Below, in pieces: positions 7,522 to 17,853 of a stretch of DNA of 64,000 nt (its first letter is position 1; every line of letters starts with the position of its first letter). Location: NCBI RefSeq assembly GCF_004349265.1, contig NZ_SMFL01000002.1, positions 853,545 to 917,544 on the forward strand, read 5' to 3'. Made by a program: the position numbers and the translations under genes. The notes under the pieces were generated by a model that ran no database searches, was not told where the DNA came from, and saw only the letters and a program-made list of their open reading frames with translations. Source of the DNA: Dyadobacter psychrotolerans (lineage in GTDB: Bacteria; Bacteroidota; Bacteroidia; Cytophagales; Spirosomataceae).

Positions 7522-9311
7522 TGGCTGAATTTGCACAATCAGGTTTGTTTGGAAAAGTAGGCTTGTTCTGCCAAAAGGGTCTGTTTTGGCAAAAAGGGCT
7601 GTTTGGCAACAAGACAGGAAGTGGCCCGTTCTCAGATGCAGTGATGCGGATGAACTTCGCAGGCCCGGAGAGCGCGGCGCTTAACGGCGTGTCAGCTACC
7701 CGTCTGGGTGGTTCTATGCGCTATAATGCGCAGGGTTTCCGTGAATACGCACCTGAAAACCTTTTGTTTCGTAGTAACGAATTTAGCAATTCTGCGAATT
7801 GGGATGTGGCAGGCGGCTCAACAACAAATAATGTAGCGATTGGCCCTTATGGAGGCATGACCGCCTCTAGGTTTACTCCCGCTGTTCTCGGCCAGCCGCC
7901 TAGCGTAACAGGGAGTATAAACCGAAAATATCAGCAAATCACTGTTGCAAATACCGTTTTTACGAACAGTATTTGGATTAAGACAGATGTTGTTGATACG
8001 GCTGTCGCTATTCATGTTGTGGATGCTCAAAGTGACATTTCAAGAGCTGTAACAAATGCAGTCTCAACAGGAACTTGGCAGCGCATTTTCGTTACAGGCA
8101 TGACTCAAGCCAGTGGAGTAGGTGGTGTCCGATTGCTATTTGCATCAACCGAAGCTGTATTAATAGCTGATGCACAATGTGACAGATCAGCTATTCTTCG
8201 TCCATATTTCCGCACAACAGCGGACGCTTTTTTCAAACCCCGTGCTTTTGAAAATCAAACCTACAACCCCACAACATTACAACCTGAAGGTTATCTTTGG
8301 GAAAATTCTGCAACCAATCAATGCCTTCAATCCAACAACCTAGCTGTCTCTCCGTGGGGCAAAGTCGATACAACGATCACTTCAAATGTCCGTATGGGTG
8401 CTTCTGGTCAATTGGATATGGATTTAATTACCGAGGGTGCCACTGGTAACTCGGAAATCGTACAGGCATTGACGCTTGTTGCTGGGGAAACAAAGGCAAT
8501 TCACTTTGATGTTGCCCGAGGGAGCCACGACTGGATCAGGATTCAGATATACAATAACAGTTTTACTGCTGCTGTCACATACTGGTTTAACATGGCTACA
8601 GGTCTATTCGGAACAATTGCCCAAGCTGGCACCGGATTGTCTATGGCCACTCCTTATGCGGTCTGGCACCCAGCGTCACAACTATGGAGAGTTTTTACCT
8701 TCACTTATCTAGATGCAAGCTCCACAAGTGGTAATGTTTATATAGATGCTGCCGCTTCTAATGGTGCAGCCACTGGTATTCCAAACTCAACCCGCTATCA
8801 GGGATGCCACCAATTCGAGGCTGGAATCAATGCATCCAGCTACGTTGCTACTGGCACGACACAGGTCACCCGTGTGACAGATGTTTGTCTAGGAACCACG
8901 CCATGGTTTAATGCACTGGAAGGAACCTTCTATATTTCTGTACAAACTGATGCAAACAATGCTGGTTTTGACTCGTTATACCTAGGTGCTTCCGCTGCTG
9001 AACGTATGACGGTTAGATTGAAAGGCTCATCAAATACAACAAACTCTTTCGGTATCTCTGGCAATGTCAGTCAATATGATTTTGCATTTGCTCCTTTTGT
9101 GAAAGATACCGTCTACAAGGTGGCGCAGTCATACAAAGCCAATAGTTTTGCTGCTTCTAGAAATGGTTCTGTTGTTCAGACAGATGCCTCTGGTACGGTT
9201 TCAACGGCAAACCAGATAATTATTGGCGGTGGCGCTCCACAACGTATCAAAGAGATTGCTTACTGGAACACACAAAAACCCAATGATTTCCTGCAACAGG
9301 TGACAACATGA
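7521..9311 (+). CDS. Large beta-rich virion protein (head fibre/decoration-like)
   Basis: 596 aa. The N-terminus contains four consecutive six-residue repeats of the form GLF-x-x-x (residues about 5-28). It is followed by two related carbohydrate-binding-like beta domains, about 75-230 (LLFRSNEFSNSANW) and about 265-445 (NQCLQSNNLAVSPWG). A concanavalin/LamG-like C-terminal domain covers about 450-590 and ends in the typical RIKEIAYWN strand. This pattern suggests a capsid fibre or host-glycan binding protein. It sits between portal and MuF genes, an unusual place for a tail fibre, so a head-associated fibre is more likely. Function inferred. Confidence 0.55.
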   Translation: MAEFAQSGLFGKVGLFCQKGLFWQKGLFGNKTGSGPFSDAVMRMNFAGPESAALNGVSATRLGGSMRYNAQGFREYAPENLLFRSNEFSNSANWDVAGGSTTNNVAIGPYGGMTASRFTPAVLGQPPSVTGSINRKYQQITVANTVFTNSIWIKTDVVDTAVAIHVVDAQSDISRAVTNAVSTGTWQRIFVTGMTQASGVGGVRLLFASTEAVLIADAQCDRSAILRPYFRTTADAFFKPRAFENQTYNPTTLQPEGYLWENSATNQCLQSNNLAVSPWGKVDTTITSNVRMGASGQLDMDLITEGATGNSEIVQALTLVAGETKAIHFDVARGSHDWIRIQIYNNSFTAAVTYWFNMATGLFGTIAQAGTGLSMATPYAVWHPASQLWRVFTFTYLDASSTSGNVYIDAAASNGAATGIPNSTRYQGCHQFEAGINASSYVATGTTQVTRVTDVCLGTTPWFNALEGTFYISVQTDANNAGFDSLYLGASAAERMTVRLKGSSNTTNSFGISGNVSQYDFAFAPFVKDTVYKVAQSYKANSFAASRNGSVVQTDASGTVSTANQIIIGGGAPQRIKEIAYWNTQKPNDFLQQVTT

Positions 9312-9583
9312 TTCACTACCTGAAATTCAGCACCCAAGCGGCTATGAACACAGCAATGGCTCCATACAAGGACGCAGATGGAAGATTTATTCAAGCACAC
9401 GGGCGTTCTATTGACGTGGTGGGGCAGATAGTCATTCCAGCGGTGATTGATATTTTAACACTGGCTGTCATTACGCTTCCAATTACCAAATCCGGCTGGC
9501 ATGTGAATTGGACGGGTGACCTTCCTGAAAATCTTGTGCAATATGAAGTTATTCCAGAAACGCCGTACAGAGTGAACTTGTGA
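9308..9583 (+). CDS. Hypothetical phage protein, 91 aa
   Basis: ATGA overlap with the fibre-like gene, so probably co-translated with it. The protein starts MIHYLKFSTQAAMNTAM and has a central hydrophobic stretch (VIPAVIDILTLAVITLPI) that may be a buried strand/helix rather than a membrane span. It may be a chaperone or partner of the 596-aa protein. No family recognised. Confidence 0.5.
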   Translation: MIHYLKFSTQAAMNTAMAPYKDADGRFIQAHGRSIDVVGQIVIPAVIDILTLAVITLPITKSGWHVNWTGDLPENLVQYEVIPETPYRVNL

Positions 9584-9647
9584 TTTTTGTTTATTTCGCC
9601 GCCTCACTTGTGATACCATGCCTTTTCATTCAAACAAAGGTTTTACA

Positions 9648-9833
9648 ATGTCAGTATGGTTAGCCCTATTTATCTATTTCTTTCCAACGCTTATCGCGTT
9701 TTTCAGAAGCCACAACAACATTATGCCGATATTCCTGATTAACCTGCTCACTGGCTTGTCTGGTCTGGGTTGGTTATGGGCTTTGGTATGGTCGTTCACC
9801 GATAACACCAAGGCAGTCAGAGTGTATGCTTGA
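9648..9833 (+). CDS. imm: Superinfection immunity protein (Imm-type membrane protein)
   Basis: 61 aa with two membrane helices, about 4-21 (WLALFIYFFPTLIAFFRSHNN) and about 26-51 (PIFLINLLTGLSGLGWLWALVWSFT). The pattern of a helix ending in FxxxHxN followed by a GLGWLxALVW helix is that of the T4 Imm superinfection-immunity family, which blocks DNA entry of related phages. The start at 9648 follows an AAAGG site. An upstream ATG at 9618 would add a non-conserved tail. The MuF gene starts inside its stop codon region. It is an odd neighbour among virion genes. Confidence 0.75.
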   Translation: MSVWLALFIYFFPTLIAFFRSHNNIMPIFLINLLTGLSGLGWLWALVWSFTDNTKAVRVYA

Positions 9834-10792
9834 AGACATTACGGCCAATTATCCTTAGAAACTCATATTTTGAGGACATTGAGAAGGAAATCAACGGTAT
9901 TTGGTATCGCTGGATATATGGCCGACTGTTAAAGATCATTGACACAATCGGCAAGAAAGAGCTTCAAAACTCTGCCACGGATGCCCTTTACGATGCTTTG
10001 GCCTATGGACGACTGGACTACGATGCCGGGGTAATCTCCAGAAATACGAATGCCGCCATTCTAAAAATCCTCCGGTCAATCGGTGCAAAGTATGATGGAA
10101 GATCTGAAACATGGAAAGTTGACAGTCTGCCCCCGAAGTACAGTATGGCCGTTGCCGCTGCTGATAGTCGTTACCAAGCGCTGAGACAGTCAATTATCCG
10201 TGTGCTGGATGATGCCAGTATCACCGCCGCTATGTCTGAGGTAGGGATTGAAACGTCATTTTACGACACAATCAACCGGACAGAGGCGCAGTTTCAAGAG
10301 ACAGTCAAATCAATCCGCATTCCCACGGTACTCACTTATGAAGACAAGATACGGCTTGCTCGTCAATGGACTGGTAATTTGCAGCTTTATATCAAGAAAT
10401 GGAGCGATACGAATATTCTTGACTTACGTCAGAAAGTATTGAGTAATGTAGTAGCTGGACAACGCTTTGAAAATCTGGTAAAAACAATTGAAGGCAACTA
10501 CGAAGTTTCTAAAAACAAAGCCCGATTTCTTGCTCGTCAGGAAACAAGCCTTGCAGTTAGCAGCCTACGACAACAGAGATACGCAGATGCCGGAATTACA
10601 CGATACAGATGGTCAAGCAGCGAAGATGAGCGCGTCCGTCACAGTCACAAAGAATTGAACGGAAAGATATTTGACTTCAGTAATCCTCCCATCTCAGGTG
10701 AAAACGGCCAAACAGGTAACCCCGGTGAGCCATTTGGTTGTAGATGTGTTGCCATTCCAGTACTTCCGGGAGACGAGTTTATAAATGACTGA
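9830..10792 (+). CDS. MuF-like head morphogenesis protein
   Basis: Minor capsid protein of the Mu gpF type. The C-terminal domain (about residues 200-320) has the family hallmarks: RQETSLAVSSLRQQRYADAGITRYRW, RVRHSHKELNGKIF and the end EPFGCRCVAIPV. The start is TTG at 9830, overlapping the previous stop. The N-terminal 200 residues are helical. Its order after the portal and before the protease matches other DUF1073/DUF2213 phages. Confidence 0.85.
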   Translation: MKTLRPIILRNSYFEDIEKEINGIWYRWIYGRLLKIIDTIGKKELQNSATDALYDALAYGRLDYDAGVISRNTNAAILKILRSIGAKYDGRSETWKVDSLPPKYSMAVAAADSRYQALRQSIIRVLDDASITAAMSEVGIETSFYDTINRTEAQFQETVKSIRIPTVLTYEDKIRLARQWTGNLQLYIKKWSDTNILDLRQKVLSNVVAGQRFENLVKTIEGNYEVSKNKARFLARQETSLAVSSLRQQRYADAGITRYRWSSSEDERVRHSHKELNGKIFDFSNPPISGENGQTGNPGEPFGCRCVAIPVLPGDEFIND

Positions 10793-11831
10793 ACTTAGTA
10801 ACGCCTCCCAGCATGCCAAAACCTATTATTGCCGTCACATGACCCCCGGAGTTGTCGGGTATCGTGGTATGAACGTCTATATCCCCCTTGACACTATTAA
10901 GGCCATGGCTCCTTCTTTCGATGGCAAGCCCGTATATATTGACCACCGTGATATTGAACTGGAGAACATCCAGGACGAAGCAGACGGTTACGTCACGCAA
11001 ACATTCTTTCTGCCGGAAGACGGTTGGCTATGGTCAAAAGTCCTGATGATTTCTGACAAAGGTATCCGCGAGATGGATTCCGGCAAGTCAATTAGTAATT
11101 CTCACCGCCCGATAGAGTGGGGGGATGCTGGTAAATATCTGAACATCCCATATCAAAAGAGCGTCAAATCCAGTGTATTCACACATCTGGGTATTGTTGA
11201 CGACCCGCGATATGAAGATGCAAAAGTGTTCACGCCTGAACAATTCAAGAACTATAAAAAAACCCTTGCAGATCAATCAAATGAGTTGCACAATAGTAAA
11301 AACCACGGAGTAAAACGAATGCTTAACCTATTTAAAATGAAACGCGAAGCCGTTGAGACAGTTGACACTGACACGATGGTTGAGCTTCAAAACGCAGCGG
11401 GTGAGACTGTTGCCATGTCTATTGGTGATATGGTCAAGGCCGTTGAAGAAAAGACTGCCGCTGACATTGCCGCAGAAGAAGCCGCGAAAGTGGTTACCGA
11501 ACAAGAATTAACTAATACCAAAGAAGTTGAAGTGGACGGCGTTAGAATGCCTGTTACTGACTTAGTTGCCAAATACAAAGAGCTGCAAAATGCCAAGGAT
11601 GAAGCTGATAAAAAAGCTACTGACGAAGCCGCTCAAAAAGCCCTTGCTGATGCTGCTGCTCAAAAGGTAGCTGATGAAGCCGCCGCCAAGGCCGCTGCCG
11701 AAGGTCAAAAACATTTCGATGCACTAAACAATGCAAACGAAAAGGATAATGTTGACACCATCATCATCCAAACATCCTCGGACAAAGCCGCTATTGGTCA
11801 GTCTCGTTACGGTTCTAGCACACAGGAGTAA
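10785..11831 (+). CDS. DUF2213 prohead protease with scaffold-like tail
   Basis: Residues about 1-165 contain the DUF2213 pattern (YRGMNVYIPLDTIKAMAPSF, KPVYIDHRD, SKSISNSHRP), thought to be a capsid maturation protease. Residues about 170-325 are Ala/Lys/Glu-rich and coiled-coil forming (TADIAAEEAAKVVTEQE, DEAAAKAAAEG), which looks like an internal scaffold. The protein is therefore a likely protease-scaffold fusion. It overlaps MuF by eight bases. Protease activity is inferred from the family. Confidence 0.75.
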   Translation: MTELSNASQHAKTYYCRHMTPGVVGYRGMNVYIPLDTIKAMAPSFDGKPVYIDHRDIELENIQDEADGYVTQTFFLPEDGWLWSKVLMISDKGIREMDSGKSISNSHRPIEWGDAGKYLNIPYQKSVKSSVFTHLGIVDDPRYEDAKVFTPEQFKNYKKTLADQSNELHNSKNHGVKRMLNLFKMKREAVETVDTDTMVELQNAAGETVAMSIGDMVKAVEEKTAADIAAEEAAKVVTEQELTNTKEVEVDGVRMPVTDLVAKYKELQNAKDEADKKATDEAAQKALADAAAQKVADEAAAKAAAEGQKHFDALNNANEKDNVDTIIIQTSSDKAAIGQSRYGSSTQE

Positions 11832-11837
11832 TAGAAC

Positions 11838-12290
11838 ATGCCTACATTAAACGATTTCGCCCTTGCACCCGTACAAGGTTTGATGGACTTACAAGTTCCG
11901 GGTACTGTTATCGAAGTTCAAGTTGACACGACAGTTTCCACACCGCTTATTCCGGGTCAAGCCGTTAAGCAGTCCGTAGCTGTTACAACTGGTCTTCCAA
12001 AGGTTGTTGCCCTAACTGCCAACACTGATAAAATCTTAGGATTTGTCCCTTACAACTCAGTTTTCGGAACCTTCGCTGCAAGCAAAGTAACTGAACTGGC
12101 GATGGATAACTCAGTAATGTGGATGACAGCCGGTGCCGCGATTGCCGCTGGTGCAAGCCTTGAATACGTGTACACAACGAACCGTGTCATCACATCCGCT
12201 GGCTCTAACACTAAAATCGGTCATGCTTTGAATGGTGTTGCCGCTGCTGGTGACCTTGTTCGCGTCCGCATCATCTCTCCAATCGTTTAA
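11838..12290 (+). CDS. Capsid decoration/stabilisation-like protein
   Basis: 150 aa, Ala/Val/Thr-rich, likely beta sandwich (PGTVIEVQVDTTVSTPLIPGQAV). Position between the prohead protease and major capsid gene is typical for a head decoration protein (DUF2190-like). An AGGAG site lies about 9 bases before the start. Not firmly matched to a family. Confidence 0.6.
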   Translation: MPTLNDFALAPVQGLMDLQVPGTVIEVQVDTTVSTPLIPGQAVKQSVAVTTGLPKVVALTANTDKILGFVPYNSVFGTFAASKVTELAMDNSVMWMTAGAAIAAGASLEYVYTTNRVITSAGSNTKIGHALNGVAAAGDLVRVRIISPIV

Positions 12291-12304
12291 TAGGAACCCT
12301 CCAA

Positions 12305-13363
12305 ATGAAACAAACTATCCTAGACGCTAATGGCAAGCCGATCCAGTTAACACCGGGTCAGCAAGCGTATGCCAACAACATGCAACGCAAGCTTGAAGCT
12401 GAGTTGGGTACAGGTACAGAACTGCAAAACGCTTTGGGCGGTGATATTAGCTTCACCACTCTGACACAGGTTCAATCCCGTATCATTCAGCAAAAGTTCT
12501 ACACATTTGCCCCTGCTGACTACGTGCCTATCCGCGTAGGCTCCGGTGACTATGCTACAAACCTTCTGACATACAAAGAGTATGCAATTGCTGGTGGCTT
12601 TGAGACTGGTCTTATCAATGATGGTTCAAGCATGGCCCGTTTGGCCGATGTTGACGCTGGTATTGATTCCCAGTTGGTTCCAGTCGTTGGTTGGGCCAAA
12701 ACAATTACCTACTCCCTGCCACAGCTTGCTTTCGCTTCCCGCCTAAGCCAAGGCAACTGGGATTTGGTAGAAGCCAAAGAACGCGCCCGTAAGCGTGATT
12801 GGGATTTGGGTATCCAGCGTGTAGCATTCCTAGGATTGCCAAGCAACCCCGGTATCAATGGTCTTTTGACTATGCCGAACATCACAGCCAACACTTCAGC
12901 TATGACAATTCGTCTAAGCTCGATGACTGCGGCTCAATTGGCTGCTTTGCCGGGTACTTTGCTGAGCGCATACCAAACACAATCAAACTACACAGCCTAT
13001 CCTGACCGTTTTGTCATTCCACAAAGTGACTTTAATGGCTTGGCTGCACCAACGAACCCAGACTTCCCAATGGTCACACGTTTGACACAGTTGGAAACAG
13101 CGTTCCGCGCAGTAACGATGAACCCTAACTTCAAAATCTTGCCATCTCCTTACGGCGATCAGGCATTGAATGGCTTGGGCAAAAACCGTTACATCCTGTA
13201 CCGTTATGACATGGATACATTGCGTATGGACGTTCCTGTTGATTACACCCCGACTGCTTTGGGTTCAATCAATGGCTTCCAGTTCCAGAACGTGGCCCAC
13301 GCTCGTTTCACAGGTGTTAATGCGTTCCGTGAACGTGAAATCCTGTATTTCGACTTCACTTAA
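12305..13363 (+). CDS. Major capsid protein (DUF2184-like)
   Basis: 352 aa. Builds the icosahedral head, with an HK97-type fold expected. Recognised from DUF2184-type segments such as FYTFAPADYVPIRVG near residue 70, TKTITYSLPQLAFA near residue 135, WDLVEAKERARKRDWDLG near residue 155, and the end with RFTGVNAFREREILYFDF. It follows the protease and decoration genes as expected. Codon use is strongly biased, as in highly expressed virion genes. Confidence 0.85.
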   Translation: MKQTILDANGKPIQLTPGQQAYANNMQRKLEAELGTGTELQNALGGDISFTTLTQVQSRIIQQKFYTFAPADYVPIRVGSGDYATNLLTYKEYAIAGGFETGLINDGSSMARLADVDAGIDSQLVPVVGWAKTITYSLPQLAFASRLSQGNWDLVEAKERARKRDWDLGIQRVAFLGLPSNPGINGLLTMPNITANTSAMTIRLSSMTAAQLAALPGTLLSAYQTQSNYTAYPDRFVIPQSDFNGLAAPTNPDFPMVTRLTQLETAFRAVTMNPNFKILPSPYGDQALNGLGKNRYILYRYDMDTLRMDVPVDYTPTALGSINGFQFQNVAHARFTGVNAFREREILYFDFT

Positions 13364-13378
13364 ACCTTGGAGATAACC

Positions 13379-13714
13379 ATGACTGCAAAACTACTCAACA
13401 AGGGCCAGCGCATCTTTCAGATTGAGGGCGGTGACTTCGCTCCAAATGAAGTTGTGTCTGTTTCCAAAGAATTGGCTGCAAAGCTTGTGTCAATGTATCC
13501 TGATGAGATTTATGATCTTGAAGCACATGCAAAAGACATGTCTGACAAGGCAAAAGACTTGGCAACTACTGAGCCGAAATCTCTTGAAACCTCAAAAGAG
13601 ACAGAGACCGCTGCTGAGAAAAAAGCTCGTTTGAAAGCTGAAAAGGACGCTGCTGATGCCGCTGCCGAAGCTGCTACAAAAGAGACAGAGACCGCTGCCA
13701 AAAAAACTAAATAA
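13379..13714 (+). CDS. Small virion-associated protein with charged tail, 111 aa
   Basis: The start at 13379 has a GGAG site (CTTGGAGATAACC) directly upstream. An in-frame TTG at 13367 is part of that site. Residues 1-45 form a small beta domain (AKLLNKGQRIFQIEGGDFAPNEVVSVS). The C-terminal 60 residues are Lys/Ala/Glu/Thr repeats (KETETAAEKKA and KETETAAKKTK), low complexity. Position after the capsid suggests a head completion accessory. Family not recognised. Confidence 0.6.
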   Translation: MTAKLLNKGQRIFQIEGGDFAPNEVVSVSKELAAKLVSMYPDEIYDLEAHAKDMSDKAKDLATTEPKSLETSKETETAAEKKARLKAEKDAADAAAEAATKETETAAKKTK

Positions 13715-14828
<1,114 letters not shown>

Positions 14829-14832
<4 letters not shown>

Positions 14833-15200
14833 AAAAGCTAAGTCAGTTGTCCGGTATGCCACAAATGAAAGCCGCCTTTACCGGGTGGACACAGAAAATC
14901 ACATTCAAACTGATAACCCAGACCGTTGTTGATGGCTTTGTCGTGGACAGTGAAAAGACCGTTGTTTTTAACGGTACTATCCAACCTTTAAGTGCCGAGG
15001 AAGTTATCCTGAAACCAGAGGGTCAACGCTTCTGGGAGTGGCTGGACGTACATGTAATGGGCACGACAGTTCCTTTGCGAAACAATGACCGTGTAAGCTA
15101 TAACGGCACCCTTTACAAAGTGATGGCATCGAAAGATTACAGCCTGAACAATTACATGGAATTTCATATAGTCCGCGATTACGAGGCTGGCAATGAATAG
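14829..15200 (+). CDS. Head-closure/tail-connector protein, 123 aa
   Basis: A beta-rich small protein with FNGTIQPLSAEEVILKPEGQRFW at about residues 46-68 and NDRVSYNGTLYKVMASKDYS near residue 88, a layout typical of head-closure or adaptor proteins in phages with DUF3383 sheaths. Located between the gpG-like gene and the tail terminator and overlapping both. Family name uncertain. Confidence 0.65.
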
Positions 15201-15753
15201 CCTTGCCGAGCAAATCATCATTAATATTCTAACGGCTGAAATGGGTTTAACTGCCGATCAAATTTGGATACGCGACCAAAACAAAGTCATGCCCAAGGAT
15301 AAAAAACTGTATGTCATTGTCGGGATGGTAGATTCACAACCGTTCTCAATTACGCGTGAGACCTATTCCGTTCCCGCTGGTATGATGGAAGTTCAAAAGG
15401 TCATCACCCGCGAGAATATACAGATTGACATTCTTTCCCGTGACACATCGGCCATTCTTCGCCGTTACGAAATACTTGCCGCTTTGAAGTCCATTTATTC
15501 CCAGCAACAACAGGAACTGAACAGCTTTAAAATCTATGGTTTGCCCATGAGTTTCGTTAATTCAAGCGATGCCGAGGGAAGCAGCCAACTGAACAGATTT
15601 TCTGTAGTAATCCCTTGCCACATCTGGTATCGTAAGGAAAAATTACTTACCGGATACGACTACTACAATGATTTCGATACCCGCGTTGATGACGATAAAT
15701 CCATCGAAACACCAACTGGTATCATTGAGTTTAATATAACAGAGGACGCTTAA
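15193..15753 (+). CDS. Neck/tail-terminator protein
   Basis: 186 aa. The beginning (IIINILTAEMGLTADQIWIRDQNKVMPKDKKLYVIVG) and the central QVITREN/IDILSRDTSAILRRYEILAAL segment match the gp12-like neck terminator family of myoviruses. It probably caps the tail tube and joins it to the head. It stands directly before the sheath gene. Confidence 0.7.
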   Translation: MNSLAEQIIINILTAEMGLTADQIWIRDQNKVMPKDKKLYVIVGMVDSQPFSITRETYSVPAGMMEVQKVITRENIQIDILSRDTSAILRRYEILAALKSIYSQQQQELNSFKIYGLPMSFVNSSDAEGSSQLNRFSVVIPCHIWYRKEKLLTGYDYYNDFDTRVDDDKSIETPTGIIEFNITEDA

Positions 15754-15754
15754 A

Positions 15755-17239
15755 ATGGCCGGAGAAATCCCAGTACAGAATATCATTAACGTATCCATTA
15801 CGAATACCCCTTCCGGTCTGACAGAAAAGAATGTCAATAGCTTGGCATTGTTCACGACAGAGCAGCCAGCCAATCCGGGTACTTTCGGAAGCTATGGGAT
15901 TTACATTAATCCATCACAGGTTGCCACTGATTTTGGTACAGCCAGCGTTACGGCTCAAATGGCAAATGCAGTATTTGCACAGTCTCCCAATTTGCGTACA
16001 GGTAATGGCCGTCTGGTTATTCTTCCTTTATTGGCCTCTGTCTCTGCTACCGCTGGGAAGTTTACAACAACTGCCATCAATGCGAACATTGCCAACTTTG
16101 CCGCTGTTTCAAACGGTGATGTGAGAGTAACAATCAATACGATTGCTTACAACCTTTTGGGAATGAACTTCACAGGCGTTCAAACGCTTGCCGACATTGC
16201 CGCCGTTATTCAGGCAAAGCTTCCGTTTGGTATCGTCACAGCCGTTGGTAACACGCTTGTCTTCAGCAGCAAAAAGGTTGGTACGACTTCAACAGTTGCT
16301 CTTGCGGCTGCCACTGGTGGTACTGGTACAAGCTTAATCACAGCCACATATCTAAACTCCACGGCAGGTGCTGCTCTTGCTGGTGTGAATGCATCCGGTG
16401 AAACAATCACCGCAGCTATCGCCCGTACAAGCGGTTCAGTGGCTTATGTCGGTGTAATGTCCAATCTTGATCTGGAAGACGCTGTTATTACAGCCAATGC
16501 CACAGCAATTCAAGCTATGGATAGAATGTACTTCCAACACGGAGGAAGTCAGGAAGATATTTCAGGTATCGCCCTTTCGGTTAAAAACGCCGGACTGGAT
16601 AAAACCCGTATTCTGGTTTACGCCCAAGGCGCAGCACAAGCCAATTTGATGAAAGCAGCTTATGCCGGACGCGCTTTGTCTGTAAACTTCACAGGCAGCC
16701 AAACAGCCCAGACAATGCATTTGAAGCAATTGGCGACTATTGTTCCTGATACAAACATTACACAGACGTTGTATGACGCTGCCGAGATTAGCGGTGCAGA
16801 CATTTATGTGTCTATTGACGGTGTGCCTTGTGTCATTTCCAACGGTGGTAACGACTTCTTTGACAATGTTTACGCTGATCTGGCTTTAAAGTTCGCTTTG
16901 GAAACCGCTGGCTTCAACTATCTACGCCAGACAAATACAAAGGTTCCACAGACAGAGCCGGGCATGAATGGCTTGAAAAACGCCTATTCTCAGGTTGTAG
17001 AACGCTTTGTAAGAAATGGCTCTATCGCCCCAGGTTCATGGACTTCATCCGAGAGATTTGGCGACCCAGAGATTTTCGATGAGAATGTCTTGAACCGTGG
17101 CTACTATGTTTACAGCCTGCCAATCACACAGCAATCCGCACCTGAACGCGAAGCCCGTAAAGCTCCTTTGGTTCAAATCGCGGTTAAACGTGCCGGAGCA
17201 ATCCACACCTCAGACGTTATCGTCAACATCAATAACTAG
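15755..17239 (+). CDS. Tail sheath protein (DUF3383)
   Basis: 494 aa. DUF3383 proteins form the contractile sheath of Obolenskvirus-like myoviruses. Matching parts are the N-terminal IINVSITNTPSGLTEKNVNSLALFT, the middle MYFQHGGSQEDISGIALSVKNAG, and the C-terminal block with NGGNDFFDNVYADLALKFALETAGF and APLVQIAVKRAGAIHTSDVIVNI. The sheath shows that the phage is a contractile-tailed (myovirus) type. It is followed by the tube gene with an AGGAG site. Confidence 0.85.
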   Translation: MAGEIPVQNIINVSITNTPSGLTEKNVNSLALFTTEQPANPGTFGSYGIYINPSQVATDFGTASVTAQMANAVFAQSPNLRTGNGRLVILPLLASVSATAGKFTTTAINANIANFAAVSNGDVRVTINTIAYNLLGMNFTGVQTLADIAAVIQAKLPFGIVTAVGNTLVFSSKKVGTTSTVALAAATGGTGTSLITATYLNSTAGAALAGVNASGETITAAIARTSGSVAYVGVMSNLDLEDAVITANATAIQAMDRMYFQHGGSQEDISGIALSVKNAGLDKTRILVYAQGAAQANLMKAAYAGRALSVNFTGSQTAQTMHLKQLATIVPDTNITQTLYDAAEISGADIYVSIDGVPCVISNGGNDFFDNVYADLALKFALETAGFNYLRQTNTKVPQTEPGMNGLKNAYSQVVERFVRNGSIAPGSWTSSERFGDPEIFDENVLNRGYYVYSLPITQQSAPEREARKAPLVQIAVKRAGAIHTSDVIVNINN

Positions 17240-17248
17240 GAGTAAATC

Positions 17249-17704
17249 ATGGCTACCAATACAATTACAGGCGAAGACACTCTGGTTATTTATGACCGCG
17301 TTCTGACTGATATGGCTGACGGTGATGTTTCAACTATCACCTTCCCGAATGACCTAGTTACCATGAAAACAGGGAAAAACGGTAATACGATCTTTTTCAA
17401 GAATGCCAACGGTATTAATGCTGAAGCTGTTATCCGTGTGAACAAGGGTTCCAGCGATGACCGTTTCCTGCAAGGTAAACTTGACGCCCAACAGCGTGAT
17501 TTTGCTTCGTCCTCCCTCGCGGCAGGCTCGTTTGTAAAGCGTCTTGGTGATGGTCAGGGTAGTGTTGTCAGTGAAGTGTATGTCATGGGTGGCGGTGTCA
17601 TTTATAAAGGCGTTGAATCCAAAGACAACGTGGAAGGTGATACTACCCAAGCCGTTTCTGTTTATAACATGCGCTTCGCCCAAGCGGTACGGAGCATGCA
17701 ATAA
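17249..17704 (+). CDS. Tail tube protein (DUF3277)
   Basis: 151 aa. It carries the DUF3277 pattern: YDRVLTDMADGDVSTITFPNDLV near residue 12, GKNGNTIFFKNANG near residue 47, and GGGVIYKGVESKDNVEGDTTQAVSVY near residue 117. Forms the inner tube of the contractile tail. An AGGAG ribosome binding site is optimally placed. The next small gene starts on its stop codon. Confidence 0.85.
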   Translation: MATNTITGEDTLVIYDRVLTDMADGDVSTITFPNDLVTMKTGKNGNTIFFKNANGINAEAVIRVNKGSSDDRFLQGKLDAQQRDFASSSLAAGSFVKRLGDGQGSVVSEVYVMGGGVIYKGVESKDNVEGDTTQAVSVYNMRFAQAVRSMQ

Positions 17705-17853
17705 TGGATGAAGTCACCATTAAAAAACTGGAAAGCTTGACTATCCTTGTGAAGGTTTCAAAACAATTCCGTATCCGTGCGTGGCTGGCAATCCCATTCC
17801 TGAAATTGGCCGCTATAATTCTTGGCGGGAAAGCAACAGTGGAAATCAGCTAA
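17704..17853 (+). CDS. Small protein between tube and chaperone, 49 aa
   Basis: Its start overlaps the tube stop (TAATGG) and its stop overlaps the chaperone start in the same way (TAATGG), so all three are translationally coupled. The protein begins MDEVTIKKLESLTILVKVSK and is basic and amphipathic. Similar small open frames occur at this place in related phages, but I cannot name a function. Confidence 0.5.
   Translation: MDEVTIKKLESLTILVKVSKQFRIRAWLAIPFLKLAAIILGGKATVEIS

Noticed and set aside
13600..13712. Repeated KETETAA segments considered as a tandem DNA repeat of interest
   Set aside because: Only two imperfect copies in a low-complexity protein tail.
17781..17852. Longer N-terminus for the tail assembly chaperone
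   Set aside because: It would overlap the 49-aa gene completely; the start at 17853 is coupled to the previous stop and begins the conserved part.
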